NCBI RefSeq assembly: GCF_000293805.1
Contig: NZ_AMBZ01000001.1
Location: 772,001-836,000, forward strand
DNA length: 64,000 nt
Direction of reading: 5' to 3'
Source of the DNA: Paenibacillus alvei DSM 29
Lineage (GTDB): Bacteria; Bacillota; Bacilli; Paenibacillales; Paenibacillaceae
Each line of letters starts with the position of its first letter. The stretch's first letter is position 1. The position numbers and the translations under genes were made by a program. Below the pieces are notes generated by a model, which had not been told where the DNA came from, did not search any database, and saw only the letters and a list, made by a program, of their open reading frames with translations. Below, piece after piece: positions 53,699 through 63,012 of this stretch.

Positions 53699-53781
53699 TA
53701 TTTCCAAATTAATCTGTATGAAAAGTGGTTCTCCATTCCAATTCCGCACAAATCTAAGCAAAAGGAGTTGTTGAAAAGCTT

Positions 53782-54429
53782 CTATTTTCTGCCGTAATCA
53801 GCCTTAATCTCGCCCCAATGCTCCGTTTCCCATTTCAAGATTTTGTTGCTGTACGTATTCGTTTGCAGCCAGTGAAGCGCCCGGTCGACCAGATTCCATA
53901 CTTCCTGCGTTGACTCATTGCGAACCAGTGTGGTCGCCACCTTCTTCTCCCGAACCCACTTCATGGCTGTCCGAGAATCGCTGTAAATTGTTTTATTACT
54001 GCCCTGCTGCTTAAGATAAGCCAAGGAATGTACAATGGCAAGAAACTCCCCTAGATTGTTCGTGCCATTTGGAATTGGGCCTTTTGCAAAGAGCACCTCT
54101 CCCGTTTTCGTGTCTACGCCCTGATACTCGATTGGGCCTGGATTCCCCCTCGTCCCTACATCTACGGAAATGCTATTATAATCAATTTCCGATTTGGATA
54201 CAGGAGCTGAGGCTCCCTTCGATTTACCGGTCGCTCCTTTCTTTGCCGCACCTTGTCCCCAATGCTTCTTCCAGCCTTCCTGATAGGCCTTCTCCGCTTC
54301 TGCCTTGGATGTATAGGACTTATATTTTGCATCCTTATAATTGCTCACCTGTGCCTGACATTGCGGCCAGCTCGTATAAATTCCCGGCTTACTGCCTTCC
54401 CATACCACATAGTATTTTTGCTGCGCCAT
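53782..54429 (-). CDS. rnhA: Ribonuclease H1 with N-terminal viroplasmin (hybrid-binding) domain
   Basis: 215 residues. The N-terminal ~45 residues (KYYVVWEGSKPGIYTSWPQC) are the viroplasmin/caulimovirus RNA:DNA-binding domain; a Lys/Gly/Ser linker follows; the RNase H domain begins SISVDVGTRGNPGPIEYQGV. Catalytic residues: Asp (VDVGTRGNPG), Glu (NNLGEF), Asp (YSDSRTAM), and the last Asp in K-A-D-Y-G. Degrades RNA in RNA:DNA hybrids. GGAGCGGTATGATAT precedes the ATG. Confidence 0.93.
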   Translation of the reverse strand: MAQQKYYVVWEGSKPGIYTSWPQCQAQVSNYKDAKYKSYTSKAEAEKAYQEGWKKHWGQGAAKKGATGKSKGASAPVSKSEIDYNSISVDVGTRGNPGPIEYQGVDTKTGEVLFAKGPIPNGTNNLGEFLAIVHSLAYLKQQGSNKTIYSDSRTAMKWVREKKVATTLVRNESTQEVWNLVDRALHWLQTNTYSNKILKWETEHWGEIKADYGRK

Positions 54430-54542
54430 ATATCATACCGCTCCTTCACCTTCTACTTCTCTATTGACGGCGAATCGCCTGCCATCCACCAGATGCACAA
54501 AAAGCAAATGATGCCCCTTATTATCCAGCGTTCCCTCATCAC

Positions 54543-54582
54543 ATTGACGTCCATTGACATCCATTGACGTTCGTTTACGTCC
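54543..54582. repeat. Four 10-bp tandem units
   Basis: ATTGACGTCC, ATTGACATCC, ATTGACGTTC, GTTTACGTCC in a row, overlapping the end of the 54575 gene. It is a small degenerate array, possibly slippage-born; no function is evident. Confidence 0.55.
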
Positions 54583-54817
54583 ATCCCCAGCAAAATCCGT
54601 CTCTGTCCCACGCAATTTTGCCGCGATGGAGCTTGCGGAACGCCTTCTTGACTTCCTTGTCGAGTGAAGCATTTCCATTCTCGTTCACATATACAAAATG
54701 CTCTCCGAAGTTGGCCTTCACATATTCAATGACATCGCTCTGATAAGCAACGCCCTTTGTTCTGATTTCATCGACCATCCATTCCGCTACCTGTTGAGCC
54801 GTGTATTCCACCAACAT
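54575..54817 (-). CDS. Small conserved protein (DUF6953-like)
   Basis: 80 residues of soluble alpha/beta character: YTAQQVAEWMVDEIRTKGVA, YQSDVIEYVKANFGEHFVYV and an aromatic end KIAWDRDGFCWGW. I recognise the pattern of a small conserved family of unknown function common in Firmicutes and Proteobacteria, but not certainly. AGGAG lies before ATG/TTG/GTG codons in a row (54817, 54814, 54811), so the exact start is open. Upstream of the RNase H1 gene on the same strand. Confidence 0.7.
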   Translation of the reverse strand: MLVEYTAQQVAEWMVDEIRTKGVAYQSDVIEYVKANFGEHFVYVNENGNASLDKEVKKAFRKLHRGKIAWDRDGFCWGWT

Positions 54818-54910
54818 TCCACTCCTAATTCATATCGATACTTTCAGCCTGTTCTCATTATAATTGAGCCCGCATCATATTCCTAATGTGCTCCGCAAAT
54901 TATCCCTAAT

Positions 54911-54936
54911 AAAAAAGCCATCGGTATCCGACAGCT
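54911..54936 (-). terminator. Terminator after the serine hydrolase gene
   Basis: Reverse strand AGCTGTCGG, ATA loop, CCGATGGCT, then T6. Confidence 0.85.
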
Positions 54937-54960
54937 TTCCCATTCTTAATACGTAATCCA

Positions 54961-56483
54961 TTATTCCGTTTTCTTCGTAACGATTTTCAAGGCACCGTAT
55001 ACAAACCATCCTGCAAACATCGCTGCCAAGCAGTATGCAGCAAGGAGAATCGTCGGCGGAGACCATACGGCGATAAACGACCATGGCATGCCCCCAAGGA
55101 ATAACTTCGGAAGCGCAAGCACCAAGCAAATCCCCCCTGCACACACAAGCAGCAAGGCTACAAATCCAATTAATCGCATAACACCAAGCGAAACCAATAC
55201 ACGCTTCCGCTTCGCGATATTCCAGGCGAGCCTTCCACCTGCCAGCCATCCCAGCAGGGCAAGCCCTCCTGTAATCCCGACTGCGCTCACTGCTGCTTGA
55301 TCCAGGGCCTGCATCCGATCATTCGGTACCGTATCGCTGAGGTTCTCTCCCTTCCACAGCGTCAGCACGCTTTGGCCAATAGCAGCCGTAGCATCGCTCA
55401 TCCTATTGGCCATGACAGCAACCCCAAGCTGCCGATCCTGCTGTAAAATGATATAAGAGGAGAAGGTCGGGTTCGCACCTGCGTGCATAATAAGCTTCTG
55501 ATCCTCTCCGATGCTCCACCCGCTTGCATAGTAGGTATCATCGATCGGATCCACGGATAGATCGGGCTTCTGCGATTCTTGCACTAATTCTTTGCTTACC
55601 TGCTCATTCAATCCATATCCGAGCTGTGCGTTCATCCATTTCGCAATATCAATGCTGTTGCTTACCAGATATCCGGCTGGGTTATTGCCGCGATAAATCG
55701 GCGGAAAATACGATCTCGGCTTCAGAAAGCCCACTCGGTATCCAGTCGCCATCTCGCTAGGCAGAACCGGCTGGATGCCGACAAACGAAGCAGTCATGCC
55801 AAGCGGCTCCAAAACATGCTGCTTTATATACGTTTCATAAGACTGCTTCGTTACCTGCTCGATAACTAGTCCCAGTACATCATAGTTAATCGTTGCATAC
55901 TCATGTGAGCTGCCCGGCTTGCGATCCAATTCTTGTCCCAGCAGCATCCGAATCGTTTTTTCCAACGCACGATCCGTATCGTCTTCGGGAATTGAAGCTA
56001 TCGTCCGGGCCGAAATGCCGCTTGTATGGTACAGCAGCTGGCCAATTGTAATTGCAGCCGGCTTTCCTTCATTGTTCATGGTGAACCATGGCAGGTACTT
56101 TCTGACGTCATCCGTCCGGTTAATCAATCCTGCCTTTTCAAGCTGTAAAATGGCTAGTCCCGTAAAAGCCTTAGTCGTAGACCCTAATTCGAACAACGTA
56201 TGTTCTGTCACAGTTTTTTTGAATCCAGATCGGCATAGCCAAATCCTTTTTCAAACACCGTCTTTCCCTTCTCAACAATAACAACGGACATACCCGGAAT
56301 TTGACTGCGCTCTCGTTGTTCTTCAATAAATTGCTCAATTTTTTTGGTGCTGGCTGTGTGTTCTGCCTCCGCTTGTTCCGCTGCAGCATAGGGCAGGGCA
56401 CAGGTTGCCATTACAGATATGGCTATCATCATACAACCAACAATTGCGGCTATTTTCTTGCAAACGATACGTGAAATGTTCAT
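54961..56483 (-). pseudogene. Serine hydrolase (beta-lactamase/PBP4* family), one frameshift
   Basis: A ~507-codon gene in two frames. The first 90 codons give a signal peptide (IAAIVGCMMIAISVMATCAL) and G-M-S-V-V-I-V-E-K-G-K. The rest carries the active-site SxxK (GSTTKAF), a Y-A-T-I-N-Y variant of the YxN motif, and three or four C-terminal membrane helices. An A7 run (T7 at 56214-56220) breaks the frame at S-K-K; eight A restore S-K-K-T-V-T-E-H-T. Class C beta-lactamase-like hydrolases act on cell-wall or other peptides. It overlaps the stop of the permease gene upstream by 4 bp. Confidence 0.88.
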
Positions 56484-57658
56484 AACTTTCTCCCCATTCT
56501 ATGCCCAAAGGCACCTCGCAGTATGCTATTCATGTAGTCATGGCAAGTGATTAAAAAATATATCGTGTGCAAGACCAGGTAGATGCCGATAACGGCGAAC
56601 GAATAGCTCCAGTTGGATAGCATCAGGAGATTGTCCAATGCCTTCATAGCAATCAAGGCATGAATGGTACCGATAATACAGGGAGCAAAGAAGAGAATAC
56701 CGATTTGGGCCATAACAATGCCTCGAATTTCGCCTTCCGTCAAGCCGATCCGAGACAGTGCCTTGCAATGCGCCTGATCCTCTCGAAGCTCGGTAAATAG
56801 CTTGAAATAAATCACGCTGCCCGCTGCCATAAAAAATAACAAGCTAATGAATAGGCCAATGAACATCGTCAACCCCATCAGGCTCTGCGCATTCTCGTAC
56901 TGCGTCCGATAGCCGTCGACCTGGACGGCCCGCTTCATCATGTAAATTGCACCCGACGCCGTCACCATGACCGCACTCAGCATTGACACGAGAAACAGCA
57001 TCATTGCATTACTCTTCAGTCTGGATCTAAGCTGGCCAACGATAATCATCGTGGTTCGATGATAATAGAATCTTGGGCTTCGCTGAATGGAGTGCAGTAC
57101 TAACAAGCTGAACTGGGTGAAGAATAAGTACGTACCAATCGTTACTGAAATCATAACCGGCAAGGCCAACAACGGGAAATTCCTTATATTTATGCTAAGT
57201 GCCAATCCATAAGCCGTTCCTAAGCAGATGACTGCCAGAGCTGCGAGTCCATGAGAAAAGGCAGCTTGTTCGGCCGGTTCTCTTGAAGCCCCAAGCATAT
57301 CAACGATCTCGCCATGGCCTGTCTTGCAGGCAGCCCATGCAGATATGACCGCAAACAACAATGCAAAGCAGACAACGGTCAAGCCTAGCGCTTCCATTGG
57401 CACAGCAAATAGGATCGTCACCTCTCGATCTAGCAGCACTTCCATCGTCATGAAGAACAGCTTGCTAAATGCGATGCCGAGTCCAATACCAAATCCAATG
57501 GCCAACATGGCAATGCCTGCATGCTCGTATACAATCAATTTGCGCAGTTGCCCTCGTGTCATTCCAAATAAAGTGAGCAGGCCGAATTCCTGCCGTCGCG
57601 TCCTGATGAATGCCGTACTAGAATACAGTACGAACAGTACCGAGAATATGATGATGAT

Positions 57659-57676
57659 CAATAGCGTTGCATTAAA
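57659..57676 (+). repeat. IS left terminal inverted repeat
   Basis: CAATAGCGTTGCATTAAA; preceded by the 9-bp target copy GATGATGAT. Confidence 0.9.
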
Positions 57677-57806
57677 TTTCAGACCTAATTACAAATTCTA
57701 AATTGTACTAAAAATGTTAAATTATCGACGTCCATTCAAAGAAAAAATCTCCATAATTAGGGGAGCAGGTAGTCCTGTCCAAATCCCTAATCATAGGAGA
57801 TCGTAC

Positions 57807-58961
57807 ATGGACAAGGATACACTACTTTCATCATTTGGTAAATGGGTCGCACCACTAAATGCACAAATCATTTCAGATTGGACGGATAAAACCGGCGAAG
57901 ATAAGTACGTTAAAAAGCTGCATTCACTGGCCTATCTCTTGATCTTTATGGATGCACAGCTGCAGCAGCGAGACTGTTTACGAACTATCGTTACTGAATT
58001 GCAGTGTAACGAAGCGTTCCAGAAAGAACTTGGAATTACGTCCATAAGCACCTCACAGCTATCAAGGAAAAACAACAAGCTTTCCAGTGAGGTTTTGCAA
58101 AGCATATTTGCGGATCTGGTCTTGAAAATCAGCGAGCACAGCCGTCCTGCTTCAGGGCGAATCGGCACAGTAAAATTGCTAGATTCCACGACGATGAGCC
58201 TATGTTTAAGTAAATACAAATGGGCAACGTACCGAAAAACAAAATCCGGTGTCAAACTTCATTTGCGAGTAACCTTTTGCGATCCGGACACGGTTTATCC
58301 AGAAAAGGCAGTGCTTACACCTGCGAAGCCTGCGGATCGTACTCAAATGGATGCTCTTATTGATGAAACCGGAGCCACCTATGTGTTCGATCGCGGCTAT
58401 GTCGATTACAAGAAGTATGATCATTACTGCAGGGAAGGCATTTTTTTCGTAACTCGTTTGAAGAACAACGCGGTCGTGGAGACGCTCTCCGAATTTCCAG
58501 TAGCCGAAAACTCCTTGATCCATCGGGATCAAATGGTTCGAATCGGTAAAGGAAAGAAACAGATGGAAGAGGCATTGCGACTTGTAGAAACGACCGATTT
58601 AAAGGGTAAGCTGATCCGCATCATTAGCAATCGCTTTGATTTAACAGCAGAAGAGATCAGTGAGCTGTATCGCAATCGTTGGAAGATAGAAACATTCTTC
58701 CGTTGGGTTAAACAGCATCTGAAGCTGACGCGTTTCTATGGAGAGCAAGAGAACGCGGTATGGAATCAGATCCTCATTTGTTTGATCGCATATAGCCTTC
58801 AGCTCTTGATGAAAATGGAGCTTGGTACAACGAAGAGCTTATTAGATCTACATCGACTACTTATCTCAATGCTGTATCAGCCCTGGGAAACGTTCAGAGA
58901 AGCTGTTTTTCGGAAGCCTGCTCGCACTTCCAAAGGTCGGCAGAAAGTCGTAAAGACCTAA
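57807..58961 (+). CDS. IS4-family transposase
   Basis: 384 residues from the ATG at 57807 (AGGAG 7 nt upstream; the frame is open earlier). DDE transposase: first Asp in VKLLDSTTMSL, second in TYVFDRGYVDYKKYD, Glu in the Y-R-N-R-W-K-I-E-T-F-F-R-W-V-K-Q-H signature (Y-(2)-R-(3)-E-(6)-K). The N-terminus MDKDTLLSSFGKW matches the IS4Bsu1 group. The gene looks intact, so the element may be active. Confidence 0.95.
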   Translation: MDKDTLLSSFGKWVAPLNAQIISDWTDKTGEDKYVKKLHSLAYLLIFMDAQLQQRDCLRTIVTELQCNEAFQKELGITSISTSQLSRKNNKLSSEVLQSIFADLVLKISEHSRPASGRIGTVKLLDSTTMSLCLSKYKWATYRKTKSGVKLHLRVTFCDPDTVYPEKAVLTPAKPADRTQMDALIDETGATYVFDRGYVDYKKYDHYCREGIFFVTRLKNNAVVETLSEFPVAENSLIHRDQMVRIGKGKKQMEEALRLVETTDLKGKLIRIISNRFDLTAEEISELYRNRWKIETFFRWVKQHLKLTRFYGEQENAVWNQILICLIAYSLQLLMKMELGTTKSLLDLHRLLISMLYQPWETFREAVFRKPARTSKGRQKVVKT

Positions 58962-59121
58962 GATTCAGGAAAATAGTTCCTTGAAATGATAGATATTACC
59001 AAATGGGCGCGGCTACTTGCTTTCATAGAACCCTTAACTTTTTGGCTTATATGAAAGCAAGAAAACTGTAAATTATTTTATCTGCAACAATATCTTTCCT
59101 TTAATATTTGCAGTGGGATTC

Positions 59122-59139
59122 TTTTATGCAACGCTATTG
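59122..59139 (-). repeat. IS right terminal inverted repeat
   Basis: CAATAGCGTTGCATAAAA on the reverse strand; followed by the 9-bp target copy GATGATGAT. Confidence 0.9.
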
Positions 59140-59336
59140 GATGATGATATACTGGCAAAACATCATGCCCTGCCTAACTTTGTCAGCGCCTAATATATGG
59201 CCGTTCAACACATCAGGATGGAATCGAAACGCGGCAAACATGTAAAAGACCATAACAGAAAATGCGCTGCTCAGGAAAAAAGCACAGCATGAGCGCCAAT
59301 TCCCGCGAATGTTGCGCAAAGCAAGGGATCGAATCG

Positions 59337-59393
59337 TCATGACCGCTTTCCCTTGGAGGTTTCCCTATTCCCTCGCCGCTTGATCGTACTCAT
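59337..59393 (-). pseudogene. 18-codon stub in the place of the Bce ATPase gene
   Basis: CAGGAGTT and an ATG at 59393, then 18 codons (MSTIKRRGNRETSKGKRS) whose TGA overlaps the permease ATG (ATGA). In Bce operons the ATPase gene sits exactly here and overlaps the permease start. The stub thus looks like an in-frame deletion of nearly the whole ATPase gene, keeping start and stop. A leader peptide is the alternative. Confidence 0.55.
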
Positions 59394-59504
59394 AACTCCT
59401 GGCCTCCCATGCACAATCTCTTGATGTATCACAACAACGCAAGTATATCCCTGCTAACCGTATGCATCCCATCGATTTAGGTGACATTGCGGCGCTCGGC
59501 AACC

Positions 59505-59518
59505 TTACAAGATTGTCA
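59505..59518. promoter_or_regulatory. BceR-type binding box
   Basis: TGACA-ATCT-TGTAA on the reverse strand, an exact match to the TNACA-N4-TGTAA box recognised by BceR-like regulators, ~110 bp upstream of the stub. The element is kept although the transporter genes it would control are destroyed. Confidence 0.7.
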
Positions 59519-59544
59519 CCTTGCGAGAATGAGTTGAACGGCAA

Positions 59545-60621
59545 TCAGCGCCGCTCAAGTAAATGGATGCCCCTTGCTTGAAACGTCACCGTCATCGTTG
59601 TCCCTCCATGAAGCTCTGAAGATACCGACAATTTATGGCCTAACCGGCCGCAAACTTCCTTGGCTACATATAGTCCCATTCCCGTCGATTCCCCAAGCGC
59701 CCTTCCATTCTCCCCCGTGAAGAATGGATCGAATATGCGAGGAAGATCATGCGGCGGAATTCCGGTTCCCTCATCCGTTATACTTAGGCGGCACTCCCCT
59801 TTATCGTCATTCATGATGCGGAAGTGGAGCTGCTTCGCGCCCGGCTTGCTCTTACTGTATTTGATTGCATTGCTGACGAACTGACTCAGTACGACACGCA
59901 TCCACTTTTCATCCGTTTCCACCCAAGCCTCACCCTCGATAAGCGGAAAGGTAGAATGGCGAATGCAGAGACGCTTATGTCCGTTCACCACCGAACGAAC
60001 AAGATCATGCAGAGGTATTCTCCGTATATGGAGATCCATTTCGAACTTATCGAGTCGTGCTGTATACAACAGCAGCTCCAAGCTGCGGGACATGCGATCC
60101 GTTTCCTCCTGAATGCTTGCGGCAAGCTGCCTCTGCCCCCCCTTGGATATCGGAATCTGCTGCATCGCCTCCTGGCACAGCATGTCCGCCGCAGATATCG
60201 GAGTTTTCATCTGATGCACCCATTGAAGCACGAAATGATTATGCATCTCCTGCTGGCGGCGGTAGGCTCCAAGCTCATTCAAATAGATACGATGTTGGCG
60301 CTCCAGCACATCCGCAACGAGCATCTGCTCCCTTGTGATGGGGGATTGAACGAGTATGGCTGCATTCACGTCGCCGGAATCTGTGCATGCTTGCATCAGT
60401 TCCTTGTAATAGTTTTTCTGCCGAATGTAATCTACGACTAGCCATAGGACTACAAATAATAGTGAAAGCACGATGAAGTAGACGATCGTACCGTCATCCA
60501 TCGCTTCCGGATAGCGCGCCTGCTTCAGCAGCATCAGGCTGGTTCCAAGTCCAATGATTAGAGCGCTTGCAAGCAGATAAAGCAGCCGGTCACGAACAAA
60601 CACTATGGGGTATTTATTCAT
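59545..60621 (-). CDS. BceS-type intramembrane-sensing histidine kinase
   Basis: 358 residues. Two transmembrane helices near the start (LLYLLASALIIGLGTSLML; IVYFIVLSLLFVVLWLVV) with almost no loop. H-box F-V-L-Q-W-V-H-Q-M-K-T-P-I-S-A (the BceS-type 'HQMKTP'), N-box SQFVSNAIKYS, G-boxes GTGIPPHDLPRIFDPFF and GMGLYVAKEVCGR. BceS kinases do not sense drugs directly but read flux through their ABC transporter. ATG at 60621 behind GGAGGAG, overlapping the regulator gene by 8 bp. Confidence 0.93.
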   Translation of the reverse strand: MNKYPIVFVRDRLLYLLASALIIGLGTSLMLLKQARYPEAMDDGTIVYFIVLSLLFVVLWLVVDYIRQKNYYKELMQACTDSGDVNAAILVQSPITREQMLVADVLERQHRIYLNELGAYRRQQEMHNHFVLQWVHQMKTPISAADMLCQEAMQQIPISKGGQRQLAASIQEETDRMSRSLELLLYTARLDKFEMDLHIRRIPLHDLVRSVVNGHKRLCIRHSTFPLIEGEAWVETDEKWMRVVLSQFVSNAIKYSKSKPGAKQLHFRIMNDDKGECRLSITDEGTGIPPHDLPRIFDPFFTGENGRALGESTGMGLYVAKEVCGRLGHKLSVSSELHGGTTMTVTFQARGIHLLERR

Positions 60622-61357
60622 CAAGATTATGCTCCTCCTTCGATCCCTCGCTTTCCTCGCCGAGCACCAGCTTATATCCTATCCCTCTAACCGTGCGAAT
60701 TGCATCCGGCAAACCAAGCTCTCCTAGCTTATTGCGCAGCCTCTTCACATTTACCGTCAATGTATTGTCGTCCACGAATTGAGTATCGTCCCAGAGCGCT
60801 TCAAGCAGCTGATCTCGGGTCACGGCAATACCACAATGTACGAGCAGGCATTCGGCCAATAGCTGCTCGTTCTTCGTCAGCCCGACTTTCCTCTGCTGCC
60901 ATATAAGCTCGTTGCGGCTAAGACTTAATATTAGTCCTTCCGCGACTATGTCCGCCTCCGGCGGCGGGGGAAGCTCGGAGACGGAGGCATAATCCCCATA
61001 TACTCTGCGCAGCACGCTGCGCACCTTGGCAACCAGCAAATCGAGCATGATTGGCTTTGTAATATAGTCATCGCCGCCATTCTCAATTGCCATTACTTGA
61101 TCCATCTCCCCTTCTCTCGCCGAAATGAACATGATCGGCAGATTGGATCGGGCGCGTATCTGCCTGCACCAATAATAGCCGTCAAAATACGGCAAATTAA
61201 TATCGAGCAGTACCAAATGAGGATCGAAAGCGGTCAGTTCGGACATCAAATCTCGAAAATGTGAAGCGCACAATGCTTCAAAATGATATTTTTCTAAATT
61301 TCTTTGTATGACGGAGGCGATCTTCTCATCGTCTTCTACTATCAAGATGCGGTACAT
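60614..61357 (-). CDS. BceR-type response regulator (OmpR family)
   Basis: 247 residues. Receiver: VEDDEKIA, D in LVLLDINLPYFDG, K in YITKPI. C-terminal winged helix with LLEALWDDTQFVDDNTLTVN and VKRLRNKLGELG, the BceR form. Overlaps the kinase gene. With the transporter lost, this pair may act on other Bce-type transporters such as the one at 10.6-13.3 kb. Confidence 0.94.
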   Translation of the reverse strand: MYRILIVEDDEKIASVIQRNLEKYHFEALCASHFRDLMSELTAFDPHLVLLDINLPYFDGYYWCRQIRARSNLPIMFISAREGEMDQVMAIENGGDDYITKPIMLDLLVAKVRSVLRRVYGDYASVSELPPPPEADIVAEGLILSLSRNELIWQQRKVGLTKNEQLLAECLLVHCGIAVTRDQLLEALWDDTQFVDDNTLTVNVKRLRNKLGELGLPDAIRTVRGIGYKLVLGEESEGSKEEHNLDE

Positions 61358-61459
61358 ATATGCAATCCCTCCCGTTAGTTATACAAGCCATCAAAATTTC
61401 CCTTTTGCCTAAATAGATAATAAAAATGATACCACCTCCGCCATTTTCCGTATAGAAAT

Positions 61460-61487
61460 CGAAAAGGCTGCCGAACCAGTCGGCAGC
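61460..61487 (-). terminator. Terminator of the metallo-hydrolase gene
   Basis: GCTGCCGA, 5-nt loop, TCGGCAGC, with CTTTTC tail on the reverse strand, ~60 bp after the stop. Confidence 0.75.
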
Positions 61488-61548
61488 TTCTGTAGCATGA
61501 AATTCCCCTATTAATTCTCAATCTCGCACTATAACACCATCGTAGACA

Positions 61549-62307
61549 TCACAACTTTATGACCTGACCATCATCGGGAACGATAATTTGATCTGCAATC
61601 CCTTTCTCTTGAGCAAAGCTGCGCAGCTCCTGTCTCGACAGCAGACAGTGATTCACTGCCTCCATATGAGATGAAATAAGGATAGACTCTGGCGCTGCCT
61701 GATGCGTCCGATAAATATCCTCCTTCGTCATAAGGATTGGGTCGCCTATCAGGAACTGTGCTGCACCTCCGTTAACAACAATGACCTCAGGGCGATGCTG
61801 CTGGATCGCCGCGTCCACCTCATCGCACCATATCGTATCCCCCGCGACATACAAGGTCTCCTCTTCCGAATGCGACAGAACGAAGCCGGATACCGTACCC
61901 ATCCGCTCTCCAATTTCTCCAGTGCCATGCCGGCCAACTGTACGCTGCAAACGAACTTCACCTATGGAGGTATGATCATTCATCGCCTCGACATGATAGA
62001 ACCCTACATCACGAATCGCTTGAGCATCCTGCTCATTTTGAGCAATAATGTGAATTTCCTTCGGCAGCGTCGATTTGGCTGTATCATCAAAATGATCAAG
62101 ATGAAGATGCGTTATAATGACGGCATCCGCCTGAATGATTTCTTCTATATTCATCGGCAGATCAACTAGCGGATTATTTAGTTCTCCATGTGGGGTATTC
62201 GGAAATGCAGGATAGGTCTCCTTAGGAGCTAAAAACGGATCAACCAGCAATCTTTGACCTCCGTATTCCACAATCAGCGTAGCGTTGCGAATTTGGGTAA
62301 TTTTCAT
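61549..62307 (-). CDS. MBL-fold metallo-hydrolase (UlaG-like)
   Basis: 252 residues of the metallo-beta-lactamase superfamily. The metal site is H-L-H-L-D-H in IITHLHLDHFDDTA; further ligands are Asp in LYVAGDTIWCDEV and His in ILISSHMEAVNH. The N-terminus KITQIRNATLIVEYGGQRLL is typical of the UlaG/YcjG-like group. Substrate unknown. TAGGAGG before the ATG. Divergent from the Lrp-family regulator gene, which may control it. Confidence 0.92.
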   Translation of the reverse strand: MKITQIRNATLIVEYGGQRLLVDPFLAPKETYPAFPNTPHGELNNPLVDLPMNIEEIIQADAVIITHLHLDHFDDTAKSTLPKEIHIIAQNEQDAQAIRDVGFYHVEAMNDHTSIGEVRLQRTVGRHGTGEIGERMGTVSGFVLSHSEEETLYVAGDTIWCDEVDAAIQQHRPEVIVVNGGAAQFLIGDPILMTKEDIYRTHQAAPESILISSHMEAVNHCLLSRQELRSFAQEKGIADQIIVPDDGQVIKL

Positions 62308-62441
62308 TTTTATATTCCTCCTATGGCAGCAATTCTCTTTTTCTCGTCCTGCGTATAGGATAATATGAAGGAAGAAAGTTAGACATATGCTGAATCAAGA
62401 GTTATCCCCCATTTACTTGATTTATGAAAGAGGTTGTTACG

Positions 62442-62858
62442 ATGCTTGATTCTACTGACCAACACATTATCGAGGAATTGTCCCGCAACGCTCGAATATC
62501 CATGAAGGAGCTCGGTCAGAAAATTCATATGACAGGCCAAGCAACAGCGAATCGGGTGCAAAAGCTTGAGGACGAAGGCATTATTGAGCGGTATACGATT
62601 CAACTGAATCAAGCCAAGGCCGGTTATCCTGTACAAGCGTTTATCCAAATTTATACGAAACAGCCGGATCATCGGCCATTCCTGTCGTTTGCCGAGACAC
62701 AGCAGACCTATGTTCTGCATAATTATAAAATTAGCGGCGAATGCTGCTATCTGATGGAGTGCCGCTTCCCCTCCAATGAGGAACTAGATGCGTTTCTCGT
62801 GGAATTGAATCAATATGCGAATTACAAGCTGTCCATCGTCATTAAGAAAAACCCTTAA
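62442..62858 (+). CDS. Lrp/AsnC-family transcriptional regulator
   Basis: 138 residues: N-terminal HTH (LDSTDQHIIEELSRNARISM, then KELGQKIHMTGQATANRVQK) and a C-terminal RAM/ligand domain. GAGGTT fits the ATG at 62442 better than the frame's first start at 62424. Divergent from the metallo-hydrolase gene, with ~135 bp between starts, so autoregulation and control of that gene are likely. Confidence 0.93.
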   Translation: MLDSTDQHIIEELSRNARISMKELGQKIHMTGQATANRVQKLEDEGIIERYTIQLNQAKAGYPVQAFIQIYTKQPDHRPFLSFAETQQTYVLHNYKISGECCYLMECRFPSNEELDAFLVELNQYANYKLSIVIKKNP

Positions 62859-62951
62859 GTAGAATCTCACCAAACTTCAACCCATCATTCAACGTCAAAA
62901 ATAGCCAGACATTCTAACCTCCTTCCGCCAATGCTGATCGTAACATAAAGA

Positions 62952-62984
62952 ATACAGCCGTCTTTAAGACGGCTGTATTCTTTG
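62952..62984. terminator. Terminator between convergent genes
   Basis: AATACAGCCGTCTT and AAGACGGCTGTATT (perfect) with suitable tail; it lies between the Lrp gene and the serine hydrolase on the other strand. Confidence 0.88.
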
Positions 62985-63012
62985 TCCCTTTGTCGGACAT
63001 GACAATGATTAT

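Larger units (their letters stand above)
57659..59139 (+). mobile_element. IS4-family insertion sequence (IS4Bsu1-like), complete
   Basis: 1481 bp. Terminal inverted repeats: CAATAGCGTTGCAT(T)AAA at the left end and the same with A in place of (T) at the right end, 17 of 18 identical. Target duplication GATGATGAT (9 bp) at 57650-57658 and 59140-59148. One transposase gene. The intact repeats and exact duplication show a recent insertion. Name by resemblance of size, ends and transposase start to IS4Bsu1. Confidence 0.94.
56480..59340 (-). pseudogene. Bce-type permease split by an IS4-family element
   Basis: The 5' part (59340-59140) encodes MTIRSLALRNIRGNWRSCC and the first helix; the 3' part (57658-56480) continues I-I-I-F-S-V-L-F-V-L-Y-S-S. 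Removing the insertion and one 9-bp duplication joins them in frame. The joined protein is only ~457 residues, because the ~200-residue extracellular domain usual in BceB is reduced to ~20 residues between helices 7 and 8 (KRAVQVDGYRTQYENAQSL). The gene overlaps (ATGA) an 18-codon stub where the ATPase gene should be. Doubly inactivated. Confidence 0.92.

Noticed and set aside
54433..54678. 81-codon reverse frame between rnhA and the DUF6953-like gene
   Set aside because: Overlaps the better-supported 54575 gene in another frame, has an unnatural composition and contains the 10-bp repeats.
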